Positions 25,310 through 36,823 of a stretch of 64,000 bases of DNA are shown one piece after another (positions within the stretch are counted from its first letter, which is position 1; every line of letters begins with the position of its first letter). The notes beneath the pieces were generated by a model, which ran no database searches, had not been told where the DNA came from, and worked only from the letters and a program-made list of their open reading frames with translations. The DNA comes from an uncultured Corynebacterium sp. (GTDB taxonomy: Bacteria; Actinomycetota; Actinomycetes; Mycobacteriales; Mycobacteriaceae), in NCBI RefSeq assembly GCF_902489365.1, contig NZ_CABTZR010000001.1:1-64000 (forward strand). The letters are read 5' to 3'. The position numbers and the translations under genes were made by a program.

Positions 25310-25871
25310 TATCGTGCCCCCGCCGCACAGAGACGCCCACGTTCTTTGCAGATAGCGTCTTCGCGCCGATGGAGGTGGCGCGCACGTCGTCGGCAGTCAG
25401 CGAAACCTGCTTGGCATAGAGGCCCCACGTCCCCGGGTCGGCGGACTGGGACAGCTGGCTGGCGTCGATGCCCACGTTCGCGTCCTGCATGACCAGCGAG
25501 CCCTCGATATTCGACGCACCGACGAGGAGACCAGTGGCCTCCACGCTGTTATCGCCTTTAGCCTTAAGCGCGAGCGTGGACTCCCCCACCGCAGGCAGGT
25601 CAGTGGTGACATACAGACACAAGTCCGAGGCCACCGCGTGCTCCATTTTGAGGCGGGCGGTGGGCACGTCCTCCTCGCCCTTCTTGTCGCTGTCCACAAA
25701 CAAGGAAAAGCCGTCACCTTCCAAGTGACGAATGTTGACGTTGAAGAACGTACCCGACAGCGCCAGATTCGCCGTCAGACCGCCCTGCGCAACCGCAACT
25801 CCGGCCACTCCGAATGCTGCGAAGCCCGCAACGAGGCCCACCGCGGCCTTCGGAACATTGATTCTGCCCAC
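25299..25871 (-). CDS. DUF6230 family secreted or membrane-anchored protein
   Basis: A 190-residue protein whose N-terminal hydrophobic segment (AAVGLVAGFAAFGVAGVAVAQG) is followed by a beta-rich domain with FFNVNIRHLEGDGFSLFVD, the single DLCLYVTTDLPAVG cysteine region and SNIEGSLVMQDANVGIDASQ, the plan of DUF6230. The function is unknown. The start is GTG at 25871, four bases after a perfect AGGAGG. Longer ORF starts lack support and would hide the signal segment. It is the first gene of the three-gene leftward operon. Confidence 0.8.
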   Translation of the reverse strand: MGRINVPKAAVGLVAGFAAFGVAGVAVAQGGLTANLALSGTFFNVNIRHLEGDGFSLFVDSDKKGEEDVPTARLKMEHAVASDLCLYVTTDLPAVGESTLALKAKGDNSVEATGLLVGASNIEGSLVMQDANVGIDASQLSQSADPGTWGLYAKQVSLTADDVRATSIGAKTLSAKNVGVSVRRGHDNVC

Positions 25872-25983
25872 AACGCCTCCTGAATTCTTAGCCCTCAAGA
25901 TGATAGCTGAATGCTGACTCACTGATTTGGGGCCGGGGGATTTAAGGTAGGAGGCACGCACAGCAGCAATTAAAGGAGCGCGC

Positions 25984-28836
<2,853 letters not shown>

Positions 28837-28871
28837 TGCGACGTCAGCCACAGCAGCGCCGCGTGAGCTAG

Positions 28872-28898
28872 GCGTGCCTGGTTTCGCACAGGTACGCT
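28872..28898 (+). promoter_or_regulatory. palindrome and leaderless -10 before the antiporter gene
   Basis: GCGTGCCTG (28872-28880) and CAGGTACGC (28889-28897) form a 9-bp inverted repeat with one G-T. The right arm carries the -10 hexamer TACGCT (28893-28898), seven bases before ATG 28906. There is no ribosome-binding site, so a leaderless mRNA is likely. The palindrome could be an operator or the terminator of etfD. Confidence 0.5.
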
Positions 28899-28905
28899 CT
28901 ACTCC

Positions 28906-30129
28906 ATGCAATCTGACGTGACCTACGTCCTCGCCTCGGGCGACAACAATTACACCGACTCGCTGGTGTCCTTCGCATGGATCATGGCAGCAGCGCTGCT
29001 GGCGCCGTTGGTATCCCATATCCTCGGCAAGAAGATGCCGGCCGTGGCACTGCTTATTTTCTTCGGCATGCTCATCGGCCCCTCGATGTTGGGCTTGGCG
29101 CACGAAGACCCCGGCATCGGCATGCTGAAAGAACTCGGCGTCGGCGCGCTGTTCCTCCTCGCCGGTTTCGAAATCGATCTCGCCTCCCTGAAGTCTAAGG
29201 AAGCCGCGACGGGTTTCTCCACGTGGCTTATCTGCATGGTCGCGTGTGGTGTTGGTGCCTACTTCCTCATGGACGACATCCCCGGCGCCATCGTCATGGC
29301 CATCGCTTTAACCTCCACCGCCCTGGGTACCATCACGCCGATGCTCAAACAGGAGAAGCTCCTTGGCACGCGCGTGGGCGATTCCGTAGTCATCCACGGC
29401 GCGATCGGTGAGGTCGCGCCAATTACCGCGATGGCGCTCCTTCTGGGAACGCGCTCCACGTGGACAACGATGCTGATTCTTCTGGCCTTCATCGCAATCG
29501 CGGTGGCAGTGGCCATCATGCCCTTTGCTATTACGACGCTCATGCCGTGGTTCAAGGACGCCTTCATTTCCGGGGCGGGCTCAACGAACCAGACCATCAT
29601 GCGCCTCATCATTTTGATTCTGGCTATCCTCATGGCGGTCACCGCCGTCTTTGAGCTCGATATCGTGCTGGGCGCCTTCGCGGCGGGCATCATCTTGAAC
29701 CGCATCGTGCCCGATGAGTTTCATAAGGGCTTGGAGAACCGCCTCGACGTGGTGTTTTATTCCATGCTCATCCCCGTCTTCTTCGTGGTTTCCGGCATGG
29801 CTATTGACTGGAAAGTCATCATGGATGAGCCCCTCAAGGTCCTCGGAATCCCGCTGCTCATCCTGGTTACCCGCGGCCTGCCGGTGTTCCTGCGCGAAAA
29901 CCTCCACCAAACTGGCTCCGACGTCGAAACCACCCGCGAGCGCCTCCAAGTGGCTCTCTACGCGGCGACCGGCCTGCCCATCATCGTGGCGGTCATGACG
30001 CTAGCGGTGGATTCCGGCATCGTCGATAGTGAAACAGCCTCCATCTTCATCGCCGGTGGCGCGCTCACCGTGGCTATCTTCCCGTTCCTCTCCGGTCTCG
30101 TGCGCGAAAAGACGGAAGAAAAGGACTGA
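28906..30129 (+). CDS. cation:proton antiporter (CPA2 family)
   Basis: A 407-residue Na+(K+)/H+ exchanger domain protein with about 12 hydrophobic segments. Family features are GMLIGPSMLGL, LGVGALFLLAGFEIDLASLK with the conserved acidic pair, AIALTSTALGTITPMLK and ELDIVLGAFAAGIILNR. It lacks the C-terminal TrkA-N/RCK regulatory domain, so it is the compact form. It would exchange monovalent cations for protons in pH or salt homeostasis. The leaderless-type promoter gives an unambiguous start. Confidence 0.9.
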   Translation: MQSDVTYVLASGDNNYTDSLVSFAWIMAAALLAPLVSHILGKKMPAVALLIFFGMLIGPSMLGLAHEDPGIGMLKELGVGALFLLAGFEIDLASLKSKEAATGFSTWLICMVACGVGAYFLMDDIPGAIVMAIALTSTALGTITPMLKQEKLLGTRVGDSVVIHGAIGEVAPITAMALLLGTRSTWTTMLILLAFIAIAVAVAIMPFAITTLMPWFKDAFISGAGSTNQTIMRLIILILAILMAVTAVFELDIVLGAFAAGIILNRIVPDEFHKGLENRLDVVFYSMLIPVFFVVSGMAIDWKVIMDEPLKVLGIPLLILVTRGLPVFLRENLHQTGSDVETTRERLQVALYAATGLPIIVAVMTLAVDSGIVDSETASIFIAGGALTVAIFPFLSGLVREKTEEKD

Positions 30130-30135
30130 TAGAAT
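30130..30135 (+). promoter_or_regulatory. leaderless -10 of the DUF1707 gene
   Basis: TAGAAT, one base after the antiporter stop and seven bases before GTG 30143. No ribosome-binding site lies between. The DUF1707 gene therefore probably has its own promoter. Confidence 0.6.
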
Positions 30136-30142
30136 ATAGGGC

Positions 30143-30754
30143 GTGACTAATCCCTTCAGTATGCGGCTTTCCGACGCCGAACGGACCGACGCCGTCAACG
30201 ACCTCGCCCAGGCCTTGGGTGAGGGCCGCCTATCGATGGACGAGTTTGAAGAGCGCACCGACGCGATCATGGAGGCGACGACTCGCCGCGAGCTGGCAGA
30301 AGTCTTCATGGATATCCCCACCAAGGCCAGCAGCGAGCTGAAGATTTACTCCCAGGGCGACGTCGCGCGCGCCTACCAGTCAACCCGGAAGCCCCGATTG
30401 GCCACGGCCATGGTGGGCTCACTGGGGCTTTTATTCGGCTCGATTGCATCCTTTGCTGCCCTGTCCGGCGTCACCGCCGCGCTGACCGGAACGGGTTTGC
30501 TTTTCCTCATCCCCGCGTTGTGGATCATGCTGTACGTGGCCAAGGTGGGCCCCGCGTCCTGGCACCAGCCCTCCGCGCGGCAGATTGAGCGCCAGCGCAT
30601 GCGCGAGCTCAAGGCCGCCGGCGCTGAAGAACGCGCACAGATGCGGGCGTTGGAGCAGGCGCAGTGGGCGGAGAGGCGTCGCCAAGCAAGTGAAATCACC
30701 GGCGATGCGATGAATCTGGCCAAACGCAAGCTGGAAGAGTGGAACCAGAAGTAA
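30143..30754 (+). CDS. DUF1707 (SHOCT-like) membrane protein
   Basis: A 203-residue protein. Residues 7-58 form the actinobacterial DUF1707 domain (MRLSDAERTDAVNDLAQALG, GRLSMDEFEERTDAIMEATT). Two membrane segments (about 85-130) and a basic, Gln/Arg/Glu-rich helical tail (about 140-203) follow. DUF1707 proteins are common but their role is not settled; the short domain may mediate protein contacts. The start is GTG at 30143, supported by the TAGAAT hexamer. Confidence 0.85.
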   Translation: MTNPFSMRLSDAERTDAVNDLAQALGEGRLSMDEFEERTDAIMEATTRRELAEVFMDIPTKASSELKIYSQGDVARAYQSTRKPRLATAMVGSLGLLFGSIASFAALSGVTAALTGTGLLFLIPALWIMLYVAKVGPASWHQPSARQIERQRMRELKAAGAEERAQMRALEQAQWAERRRQASEITGDAMNLAKRKLEEWNQK

Positions 30755-30757
30755 CAT
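30752..30757 (+). promoter_or_regulatory. leaderless -10 of alaT
   Basis: TAACAT overlaps the DUF1707 stop codon and lies seven bases before ATG 30765, with no ribosome-binding site. Confidence 0.55.
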
Positions 30758-30764
30758 ATCCGGC

Positions 30765-31988
30765 ATGACACACAACCGGATTTTTGATCAATCCACCAAA
30801 CTACAAGGCGTTGCCTACGATATTCGCGGCGAGGTTTCCACGGAAGCCGAGCGCATGGAGCTCGACGGGCACAGCATTCTGAAGCTCAACACCGGCAACC
30901 CGGCGGTGTTTGGTTTCGATGCGCCGGACGTGATTATGCGCGACATGATTGCGGCGCTGCCGACCTCCCAGGGCTACTCCACGTCGAAAGGTATTATCCC
31001 GGCGCGGCGCGCGATTGTGACCCGCTATGAGCTGGAGGATTTCCCCAGCTTCGATGTCAATGACGTGTACTTGGGCAACGGCGTCTCCGAGCTGATCTCG
31101 ATGGTGACGCAGGCGCTGCTTGACGACGGCGACGAGGTTCTCATCCCCGCCCCTGACTACCCGCTGTGGACGGCGGCGACGTCGCTGGCGGGTGGCACGC
31201 CCGTGCACTATCTGTGCGATGAGGAGGATGATTGGAATCCGTCCATTGAGGATATTCGCGCAAAAGTAACGGAGAAGACCAAGGCCATTGTGGTCATTAA
31301 TCCGAATAACCCGACGGGTGCCGTGTACTCGCGTGAGACCCTGCAGAAAATCGTGGATGTAGCGCGCGAGTATAATCTGCTGATTCTGGCGGATGAGATT
31401 TATGACCGCATTCTTTATGACGGCGCGAAGCACATTTCGATTGCCTCGCTGGCGCCGGACTTGCTGACGATCACGTTTAATGGCCTGTCGAAGGCCTACC
31501 GCGTGGCCGGCTACCGCGCCGGCTGGATGGTCTTGACGGGCCCGAAGTCCCATGCCCGCGGTTTCATCGAGGGCCTGGATTTGCTGGCGGGCATGCGCCT
31601 GTGCCCGAATGTGCCGGCACAACACGCGATTCAGGTCGCACTTGGTGGGCGTCAGTCCATTTATGAGCTCACCGGCCAGGGCGGGCGCTTGCTCAAGCAG
31701 CGCAATATTGCCTACGAGAAGCTCAACGAGATCCCTGGCGTATCCGTAGTGAAGCCGATGGGCGCGCTGTATTGCTTCCCGCGCTTGGACCCAGAGGTCT
31801 ATGAGATTCACGATGACTCGAAGCTCATGCTCGACATCCTGCGCGCCGAGAAAATCCTCATGGTGCAAGGCACCGGCTTTAACTGGCCCACGCCGGATCA
31901 CTTCCGTGTGGTTACGCTGCCGTGGGCCTCGCAGCTAGAGAACGCGATTGAGCGGCTCGGCAACTTCCTGGTGAGCTACCGCCAGTAG
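30765..31988 (+). CDS. alaT: PLP-dependent alanine aminotransferase
   Basis: A 407-residue class I aminotransferase. It has the YSTSKGIIPARRAI substrate region, VVINPNNPTGAVYS and the PLP lysine in NGLSKAYRVAGYRAGW; the arginine near the C-terminus (DHFRVVTLPW) binds the substrate carboxylate. AlaT converts pyruvate and glutamate to alanine. In C. glutamicum alaT lies in the same neighbourhood as the cys genes and dcd (recalled). Length is as expected and the start is fixed by TAACAT seven bases upstream. Confidence 0.93.
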   Translation: MTHNRIFDQSTKLQGVAYDIRGEVSTEAERMELDGHSILKLNTGNPAVFGFDAPDVIMRDMIAALPTSQGYSTSKGIIPARRAIVTRYELEDFPSFDVNDVYLGNGVSELISMVTQALLDDGDEVLIPAPDYPLWTAATSLAGGTPVHYLCDEEDDWNPSIEDIRAKVTEKTKAIVVINPNNPTGAVYSRETLQKIVDVAREYNLLILADEIYDRILYDGAKHISIASLAPDLLTITFNGLSKAYRVAGYRAGWMVLTGPKSHARGFIEGLDLLAGMRLCPNVPAQHAIQVALGGRQSIYELTGQGGRLLKQRNIAYEKLNEIPGVSVVKPMGALYCFPRLDPEVYEIHDDSKLMLDILRAEKILMVQGTGFNWPTPDHFRVVTLPWASQLENAIERLGNFLVSYRQ

Positions 31989-32065
31989 CACTGCTTCCCA
32001 CGATCGGGCAGGCGTAACGAGGCGCGCTCGGCGCGAAAGCGTTCGCGCTCCCTTTGCCTCGAGCG

Positions 32066-33364
32066 TTAGCGGTCGGGCGGGGCGGGGCTTCCCGGCTCGG
32101 AACGTGCTGGCGGCGTGGCGGACTCTGCAGTGCGGGCGCTTGGCTGAGCACTGTCATGGCTTGCGGTGTCGTCGCGATGCTCGCGGATGCGCTGGGCTCG
32201 CGGTGCTCGGTGCGGATGGGCCGGCTCACGCGGATCGCGGGGGCCGGCTGGCACCCATTTGATCTTGCCGTTTTCGCGCACGATACGGCCACGGCCCGGG
32301 AGACCATTGATGGCGTTGTGATACTTGCACAGCGGGGTGAGGTTTTCGGGGTTTGTCTCGCCGCCGTTTCTCCATTCCTTGATGTGGTGTATCTGGCAAT
32401 AATCAGCCCCACACAAGCAACGGCCCCAGGCACAGGTGGGTTGCTCGCCGCAAGCCATGATGCGCTGCTTCTCCGAGGCAACGCGCTGGGTGCGGTGGAG
32501 TTCCACGGGGCCTTTGACGCGGTCGACGAGCATGACGAGGCCTTCTTCTGCGAGCTCCCGCTCGATGAGCTCTTTACCCGTGATCTTGGCACCGTTGGAG
32601 AGCTGAATCACGATATCCCCAAGGTCGGGCGCCGCGCTGGTAGCGGATGTCTCATCGCTGATGCCAGCACGTGCATCGTGTCCGGCATCAGCAGCGGGGG
32701 TATCTGATGCTGCTCCAGGCTGGCTGGAAACCGGAGTTGCGGCGGAGTCGGGGCGCGGGGTGGACGGGTCGCCCAAGCGGCCCAAGATTGTGGCGTATTC
32801 GGGAAGCTCCATGACGGCGAGGGTCTGGGCCACGGGGCGGGCGAGGCGGCCTTCGCGAAACGCAGCGGTGAACGAGCCGACTGGATCGTCCTCATCGATG
32901 TTGGGGCGCAGGTCCTCGATGAGCGCGGCCGGGGCCGTGAGCGTGAGCTTCGACAGCTCCTTGCCGCGGCGAATTGTCACGCCCGGCTTCGGCGCGGGCG
33001 GCGGGTTGAGCTCACGAATGCGCTTGCGCGCATAGCGGGCCACGGCCTTTTCATCTCCCACGATGCCGCACAATTCAATGCGCAAATCCCACGCCTCACG
33101 CTGCTTCTTCAGCCTTCCTGCGAAGCGTTCAATGAGCAGCAGCGTGGGCAAGTCGTGCCCATTGGCGCGGGCGGCCGAAACGGCACGCGCTTGTTTGCGG
33201 GTGAAGGAGGTGGGGGCAAAGTAAACGTCGAAAAGCGCCAGCAAGGAACGCGCCACAGACTCCGGACCCCACACCCGCAGCTGCTCGAAGCTCAGCCCCG
33301 CAACGCCGGCGACGAGCTCGATGCCCGCCGCCTGGCTGCGAAGATGCGCTTCCACGAGGTTCAT
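32066..33364 (-). CDS. HNH endonuclease motif protein (DUF222/13E12-like)
   Basis: A 432-residue protein of the DUF222-HNH family, repeated in many actinobacterial genomes. The helical N-terminal region (about 1-200) is followed by a low-complexity linker (about 205-250), and the HNH nuclease motif is clear near the C-terminus: CGADYCQIHHIKEWRNGG, then NLTPLCKYHN. The cysteines CAWGRC and CGADYC may bind zinc. The C-terminal 70 residues are Arg/Pro/Ser-rich. The function is unsettled. The start is ATG at 33364, because TAGCGT lies seven bases before it; a GTG 14 codons earlier is possible. Confidence 0.87.
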   Translation of the reverse strand: MNLVEAHLRSQAAGIELVAGVAGLSFEQLRVWGPESVARSLLALFDVYFAPTSFTRKQARAVSAARANGHDLPTLLLIERFAGRLKKQREAWDLRIELCGIVGDEKAVARYARKRIRELNPPPAPKPGVTIRRGKELSKLTLTAPAALIEDLRPNIDEDDPVGSFTAAFREGRLARPVAQTLAVMELPEYATILGRLGDPSTPRPDSAATPVSSQPGAASDTPAADAGHDARAGISDETSATSAAPDLGDIVIQLSNGAKITGKELIERELAEEGLVMLVDRVKGPVELHRTQRVASEKQRIMACGEQPTCAWGRCLCGADYCQIHHIKEWRNGGETNPENLTPLCKYHNAINGLPGRGRIVRENGKIKWVPAGPRDPREPAHPHRAPRAQRIREHRDDTASHDSAQPSARTAESATPPARSEPGSPAPPDR

Positions 33365-33371
33365 GCCAGCC

Positions 33372-33377
33372 ACGCTA
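33372..33377 (-). promoter_or_regulatory. leaderless -10 of the HNH gene
   Basis: TAGCGT on the reverse strand, seven bases before ATG 33364. There is no ribosome-binding site. Confidence 0.5.
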
Positions 33378-33461
33378 AACGCCCCATCCGCCTCACACAA
33401 CGGCACCGCCGTCAGCCTGTGGATAACTTGTTGACCGTGTCAGCAATACTTTTCTTTATTA

Positions 33462-33476
33462 TGAAACTCATTCACA
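33462..33476. promoter_or_regulatory. Zur-like palindrome before the YibE/F gene
   Basis: TGAAACTCATTCACA matches the actinobacterial Zur motif TGAAAATCATTTTCA at 12 of 15 positions; flanking bases (TTA before, ATA after) fit too. It ends 9 bp before the ATG and overlaps a TATTAT -10 candidate (33457-33462). Zinc control is a guess from the motif. Confidence 0.35.
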
Positions 33477-33485
33477 ATAGTAGGC

Positions 33486-34712
33486 ATGACTAACCTCAGC
33501 CCGTGGCGCACGGGGCTCCTAGGATTTCTTGCCATCACGGCCCTCGCAACCCTGGCGGGACTATTCATCCTCCGCCCCACCAGCGCGCTCACTGAGCACA
33601 CCAGCCCGGACTTTTCCACGACCTACGCCCTCAATCATCCACAAGTCGAAGGCACCGTGGAGACCATGGATAACCACCTGTGCTCCGATCCCCACACGGG
33701 CCGCGCCTTCGATGAGGCCCCGCTCATCCCCGCCGAGGGCGACGACACCTCCTGCTCCCGCGCCCTCATTGACCTGACCTCCGGCGCAGACGCAGGCCGC
33801 AAGACGCAGCTCGTATTCTATGGCGTGGCCAGTGACCCGACCCTCCACCCCGGTGACGAGGTAATTCTGACAGTTTCCAGCGACGGCACCTATGCCTTCG
33901 CTGATTTTCAGCGCAGTGGAAACCTTGCGTTGTGGGCTATTATCGCGGCCCTTGTCATTGTCGGCTTCGCCGCCTGGCACGGGCTACGCGCGCTGGTGGG
34001 CCTAGGAATCAGTTTGGCCATTGTGTTCTTTTACCTCATCCCCTCCCTCATCGAGGGCCATTCGGCACTGCCGCTGGCGCTCGTTACCTGCGCGGCCATC
34101 CTTTTCCTCGCCGTTCCTCTCGTGCACGGCGTGAACTGGAAATCCGCCTCCGCCCTGGGAGGCGCATTGGTGGCGCTGGCGTTGTCGGGGGCGTTGGGGT
34201 GGGCGTCGATAAGCAGCACGGCACTGACGGGTTCAAGCTCGGAGGATAACCTCAAGCTGCTGCTCTACATGCCGGGGGTTTCCGTCGTAGGTGTGCTGCT
34301 GTGCGGGTTCATCATCGGTGCGCTCGGCAGCCTCAACGATATCGCGGTGGCGCAGGCCTCCACCGTGCGCGAGCTCCACGCCGCCGACCCCACAGCCGGG
34401 CCCGGCACGCTCTTTACCTCAGCGATGAAAGTGGGCCGCGACCATATCGCCTCCATGGTGTACACCATCGTGCTGACCTATACCGGCGCGGCCCTGCCGC
34501 TGCTCATGCTCATCACGGCGGCGCAGCGCCCAGCCCTGCAGATCCTCTCCAGTGACCTCGTCGCCACAGAGGTTCTGCGTTCCCTGCTGGGCGCGATGGC
34601 GCTGACACTAGCGGTGCCGCTGACCACCGCGATTGCTGCGTTTACTGTGCCGGAAGGACGCGACCAAGCGCCTCGACGGTCCAGCCGGCCCCGCGCCAAG
34701 CATCGACGCTGA
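33486..34712 (+). CDS. YibE/F family membrane protein
   Basis: A 408-residue YibE/F-like protein. One N-terminal helix (about 7-28), an extracytoplasmic domain with two cysteines (NHLCSD, DTSCSR) up to about residue 140, then seven or so hydrophobic segments. Typical YibE/F stretches are FFYLIPSLIEGHSAL, GVSVVGVLLCGFIIGALGSLNDIAVAQ and MVYTIVLTYTGAALPLLMLI. The function is unknown; transport has been suggested. The basic tail RRSSRPRAKHRR lies in the 71-bp overlap with the convergent ugd gene. Confidence 0.87.
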   Translation: MTNLSPWRTGLLGFLAITALATLAGLFILRPTSALTEHTSPDFSTTYALNHPQVEGTVETMDNHLCSDPHTGRAFDEAPLIPAEGDDTSCSRALIDLTSGADAGRKTQLVFYGVASDPTLHPGDEVILTVSSDGTYAFADFQRSGNLALWAIIAALVIVGFAAWHGLRALVGLGISLAIVFFYLIPSLIEGHSALPLALVTCAAILFLAVPLVHGVNWKSASALGGALVALALSGALGWASISSTALTGSSSEDNLKLLLYMPGVSVVGVLLCGFIIGALGSLNDIAVAQASTVRELHAADPTAGPGTLFTSAMKVGRDHIASMVYTIVLTYTGAALPLLMLITAAQRPALQILSSDLVATEVLRSLLGAMALTLAVPLTTAIAAFTVPEGRDQAPRRSSRPRAKHRR

Positions 34713-35988
34713 GCACGTTGCGGCCGTCAATGATGTGGCGGCGGGCCACGAGCTCGCCGGCCTCCGCCGGGTCGAGGTCGCGGAATTCCTGCCACTCGGT
34801 GGCGAGGATGACCAGCTCGGTGTCTTTGAGTGCCGCGCTTGCCGACGCCGCATAGTTCAGCGTCGGGAACACTTTCTTGGCGTTCTCCATACCTTGCGGG
34901 TCATAGACCGTGACAGCGGCACCGGCCAGGGAGAGCGAACCGGCCACGGAGAGCGCTGGCGAATCGCGGACGTCATCGGAGTTGGGCTTGAAAGCGCAGC
35001 CCAGCACGGTAACGCGGTGGCCCAAAAGGGAGCCATCGAAGGTCTGCTTTGCCAGGTCCACGACGCGGTCGCGGCGGCGCATGTTGATGGCGTCGACCTC
35101 ACGGAGGAAGGTTAGCGCCTGGTCCGCGCCGAGCTCGCCGGCGCGCGCCATGAAGGCGCGGATATCCTTGGGCAGGCAGCCGCCGCCGAAGCCCAGGCCC
35201 GCGCCGAGGAACTTGCGGCCGATGCGCTCATCGTAGCCGATGGCGTCGGCAAGCTTGACCACGTCCGCCCCTGCAATCTCGCAGATTTCCGACACTGCAT
35301 TGATGAAGGAGATCTTGGTGGCCAAAAAGGCATTGGCGGAGACCTTGACCAGCTCGGCGGTCTGCAGATCCGTCACGATGAACGGGGTATTCTGCGCCAG
35401 CGGCTGCGCATAGACCTCGCGGGCGACCTCTTCGGCGTTACTTACACCGTCGGCGAGCCCTGCCTCGCCGACGCCGAGGACGATGCGGTCCGGGGTGATG
35501 GTGTCCTTGACGGCGTAGCCCTCGCGGAGGAACTCCGGGTTCCAGGCGATTTCCACGCTGGTGCCCTCAGGGGCCAGTTCATCGGCCATCTCCTGCAGCC
35601 GCGCCGCGGTGCCTACCGGGACGGTGGACTTACCGAAGATGATGTGTTCGCCCTTGAGACGCGGCACGAGCTCCGTGATGACGGACTCCACGTAGGTGAG
35701 ATCCGCGGCATAGGAACCGTGGGCCTGCGGGGTGCCGACGCCGAGGAAGTGCACGTTGGCGAATTCCGCGGCGTCATCATAGCTGGTGGAAAAGTCTAGG
35801 CGGCCGGCCTCGATGTTGCGCTCGAGTACCTCCGGCAGGCCAGGCTCATAGAACGGCACGCGGCCGCCCTTCAGAGCTTCAATCTTGTGTTCATCAACAT
35901 CTACGCCGAGTACCTCGTGGCCGAGCTCCGCCATACAGGCGGCGTGTGTCGCACCTAGGTAGCCGGTACCAATAACAGTCATACGCAT
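34642..35988 (-). CDS. ugd: UDP-glucose 6-dehydrogenase
   Basis: A 448-residue enzyme oxidising UDP-glucose to UDP-glucuronate. It has the NAD-binding GTGYLGATHAACMAELGHEV, VGTPQAHGSYAADLTYVES, FGKSTVPVGT and NPEFLREGYAVKDTI. The catalytic cysteine is in GFGGGCLPKDIRAF, and the C-terminal UDP-binding domain has LGCAFKPNSDDVRDSP. UDP-glucuronate feeds glycolipid and polysaccharide synthesis. ATG 35988 has TAAAAT eight bases upstream (leaderless type). Its 3' end overlaps the convergent YibE/F gene by 71 bp. Confidence 0.95.
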   Translation of the reverse strand: MRMTVIGTGYLGATHAACMAELGHEVLGVDVDEHKIEALKGGRVPFYEPGLPEVLERNIEAGRLDFSTSYDDAAEFANVHFLGVGTPQAHGSYAADLTYVESVITELVPRLKGEHIIFGKSTVPVGTAARLQEMADELAPEGTSVEIAWNPEFLREGYAVKDTITPDRIVLGVGEAGLADGVSNAEEVAREVYAQPLAQNTPFIVTDLQTAELVKVSANAFLATKISFINAVSEICEIAGADVVKLADAIGYDERIGRKFLGAGLGFGGGCLPKDIRAFMARAGELGADQALTFLREVDAINMRRRDRVVDLAKQTFDGSLLGHRVTVLGCAFKPNSDDVRDSPALSVAGSLSLAGAAVTVYDPQGMENAKKVFPTLNYAASASAALKDTELVILATEWQEFRDLDPAEAGELVARRHIIDGRNVLSVDAWRGAGWTVEALGRVLPAQ

Positions 35989-35996
35989 AACCGGCT

Positions 35997-36002
35997 ATTT
36001 TA
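35997..36002 (-). promoter_or_regulatory. leaderless -10 of ugd
   Basis: TAAAAT on the reverse strand, eight bases before ATG 35988. Confidence 0.55.
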
Positions 36003-36042
36003 GGCGTTACAGCACCGGCCTGCCCGACGAGGGGCAAAATGT

Positions 36043-36615
36043 TTAGCGGAAGTTCAGATAGGACTTTGACGGCGTCGGTCCGCGCTGGCCCTGGTACTTC
36101 GAGCCCAACGCACCGGAACCGTACGGGGCTTCGGCCGGCGAGGACATCTGGAAGATGGCCAGCTGGCCCACCTTCATCCCCGGCCACAGGGTAATGGGCA
36201 GGTTCGCGGTGTTGGACAGCTCGAGAGTGATGTGTCCGGAGAAACCCGGATCAATGAATCCCGCCGTGGAGTGCGTCAGCAGTCCCAAGCGCCCCAAGGA
36301 GGACTTGCCCTCCAAACGCCCTGCGAGGTTGGCCGGCAAAGTGAACTTCTCCAGCGTGGCGCCCAGCACGAACTCGCCGGGGTGCAGGACGAAGGCATCG
36401 CCCTCGGCCACCTCCACTTCGCTGGTGAGGTCCGGCATTTCCTGTTTGGGGTCAATATGCGTGTAGCGCGAGTTATTAAACACACGGAAGAACTTGTCCA
36501 AGCGCACATCGATGGAGGAAGGCTGGACCATCTCGGCGTCGAAAGGCTCGATGCTCAAACGCTCGGGAGCATCAGCGGCGATGGCGGCACGGATATCACG
36601 ATCAGAAAGAAGCAC
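36043..36615 (-). CDS. dcd: dCTP deaminase, probably the bifunctional dUMP-forming type
   Basis: A 190-residue Dcd that deaminates dCTP for thymidylate synthesis. The trimeric dUTPase-like fold shows [52 protein letters not shown] with the catalytic Glu, and [14 protein letters not shown]. The C-terminal [19 protein letters not shown] closes over the nucleotide. Mycobacterial homologues go straight from dCTP to dUMP, and this close relative may do the same. The start is GTG 36615, with TAGACT seven bases upstream. Confidence 0.95.
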   Translation of the reverse strand: MLLSDRDIRAAIAADAPERLSIEPFDAEMVQPSSIDVRLDKFFRVFNNSRYTHIDPKQEMPDLTSEVEVAEGDAFVLHPGEFVLGATLEKFTLPANLAGRLEGKSSLGRLGLLTHSTAGFIDPGFSGHITLELSNTANLPITLWPGMKVGQLAIFQMSSPAEAPYGSGALGSKYQGQRGPTPSKSYLNFR

Positions 36616-36622
36616 GGTTGAT

Positions 36623-36628
36623 AGTCTA
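36623..36628 (-). promoter_or_regulatory. leaderless -10 of dcd
   Basis: TAGACT on the reverse strand, seven bases before GTG 36615, with no ribosome-binding site. Confidence 0.6.
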
Positions 36629-36702
36629 CCTCCCCACTGGGCCTTTTATGGCCTCGGGCGGCGGCGGTGCTAAGCTTTACGACGATGCACATTCTGCATT
36701 GC

Positions 36703-36776
36703 GCCGACGTAGTTTAATGGTAGAACTGCAGCTTCCCAAGCTGCTGGCGCGGGTTCGATTCCCGTCGTCGGCTCCA
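36703..36776 (+). tRNA. tRNA-Gly (anticodon CCC)
   Basis: A complete cloverleaf: acceptor GCCGACG/CGTCGGC, D-arm with AGTTTAATGGTAGAACT, anticodon stem GCAGC/GCTGC around loop TTCCCAA (anticodon CCC, reads GGG), T-loop GGTTCGATTCC, discriminator T and encoded CCA (36774-36776). It marks the left border of the lower-GC pilus region. Confidence 0.97.
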
Positions 36777-36823
36777 CGTATTTTCCCAGTTCATGGACTA
36801 ATTTCATACCTACAGGATGGACC

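Noticed and set aside
32066..33364. HNH protein as a homing endonuclease or mobile element
   Set aside because: It is a free-standing DUF222-HNH gene with no intron, intein or terminal repeats. Such genes are ordinary multicopy residents of actinobacteria.
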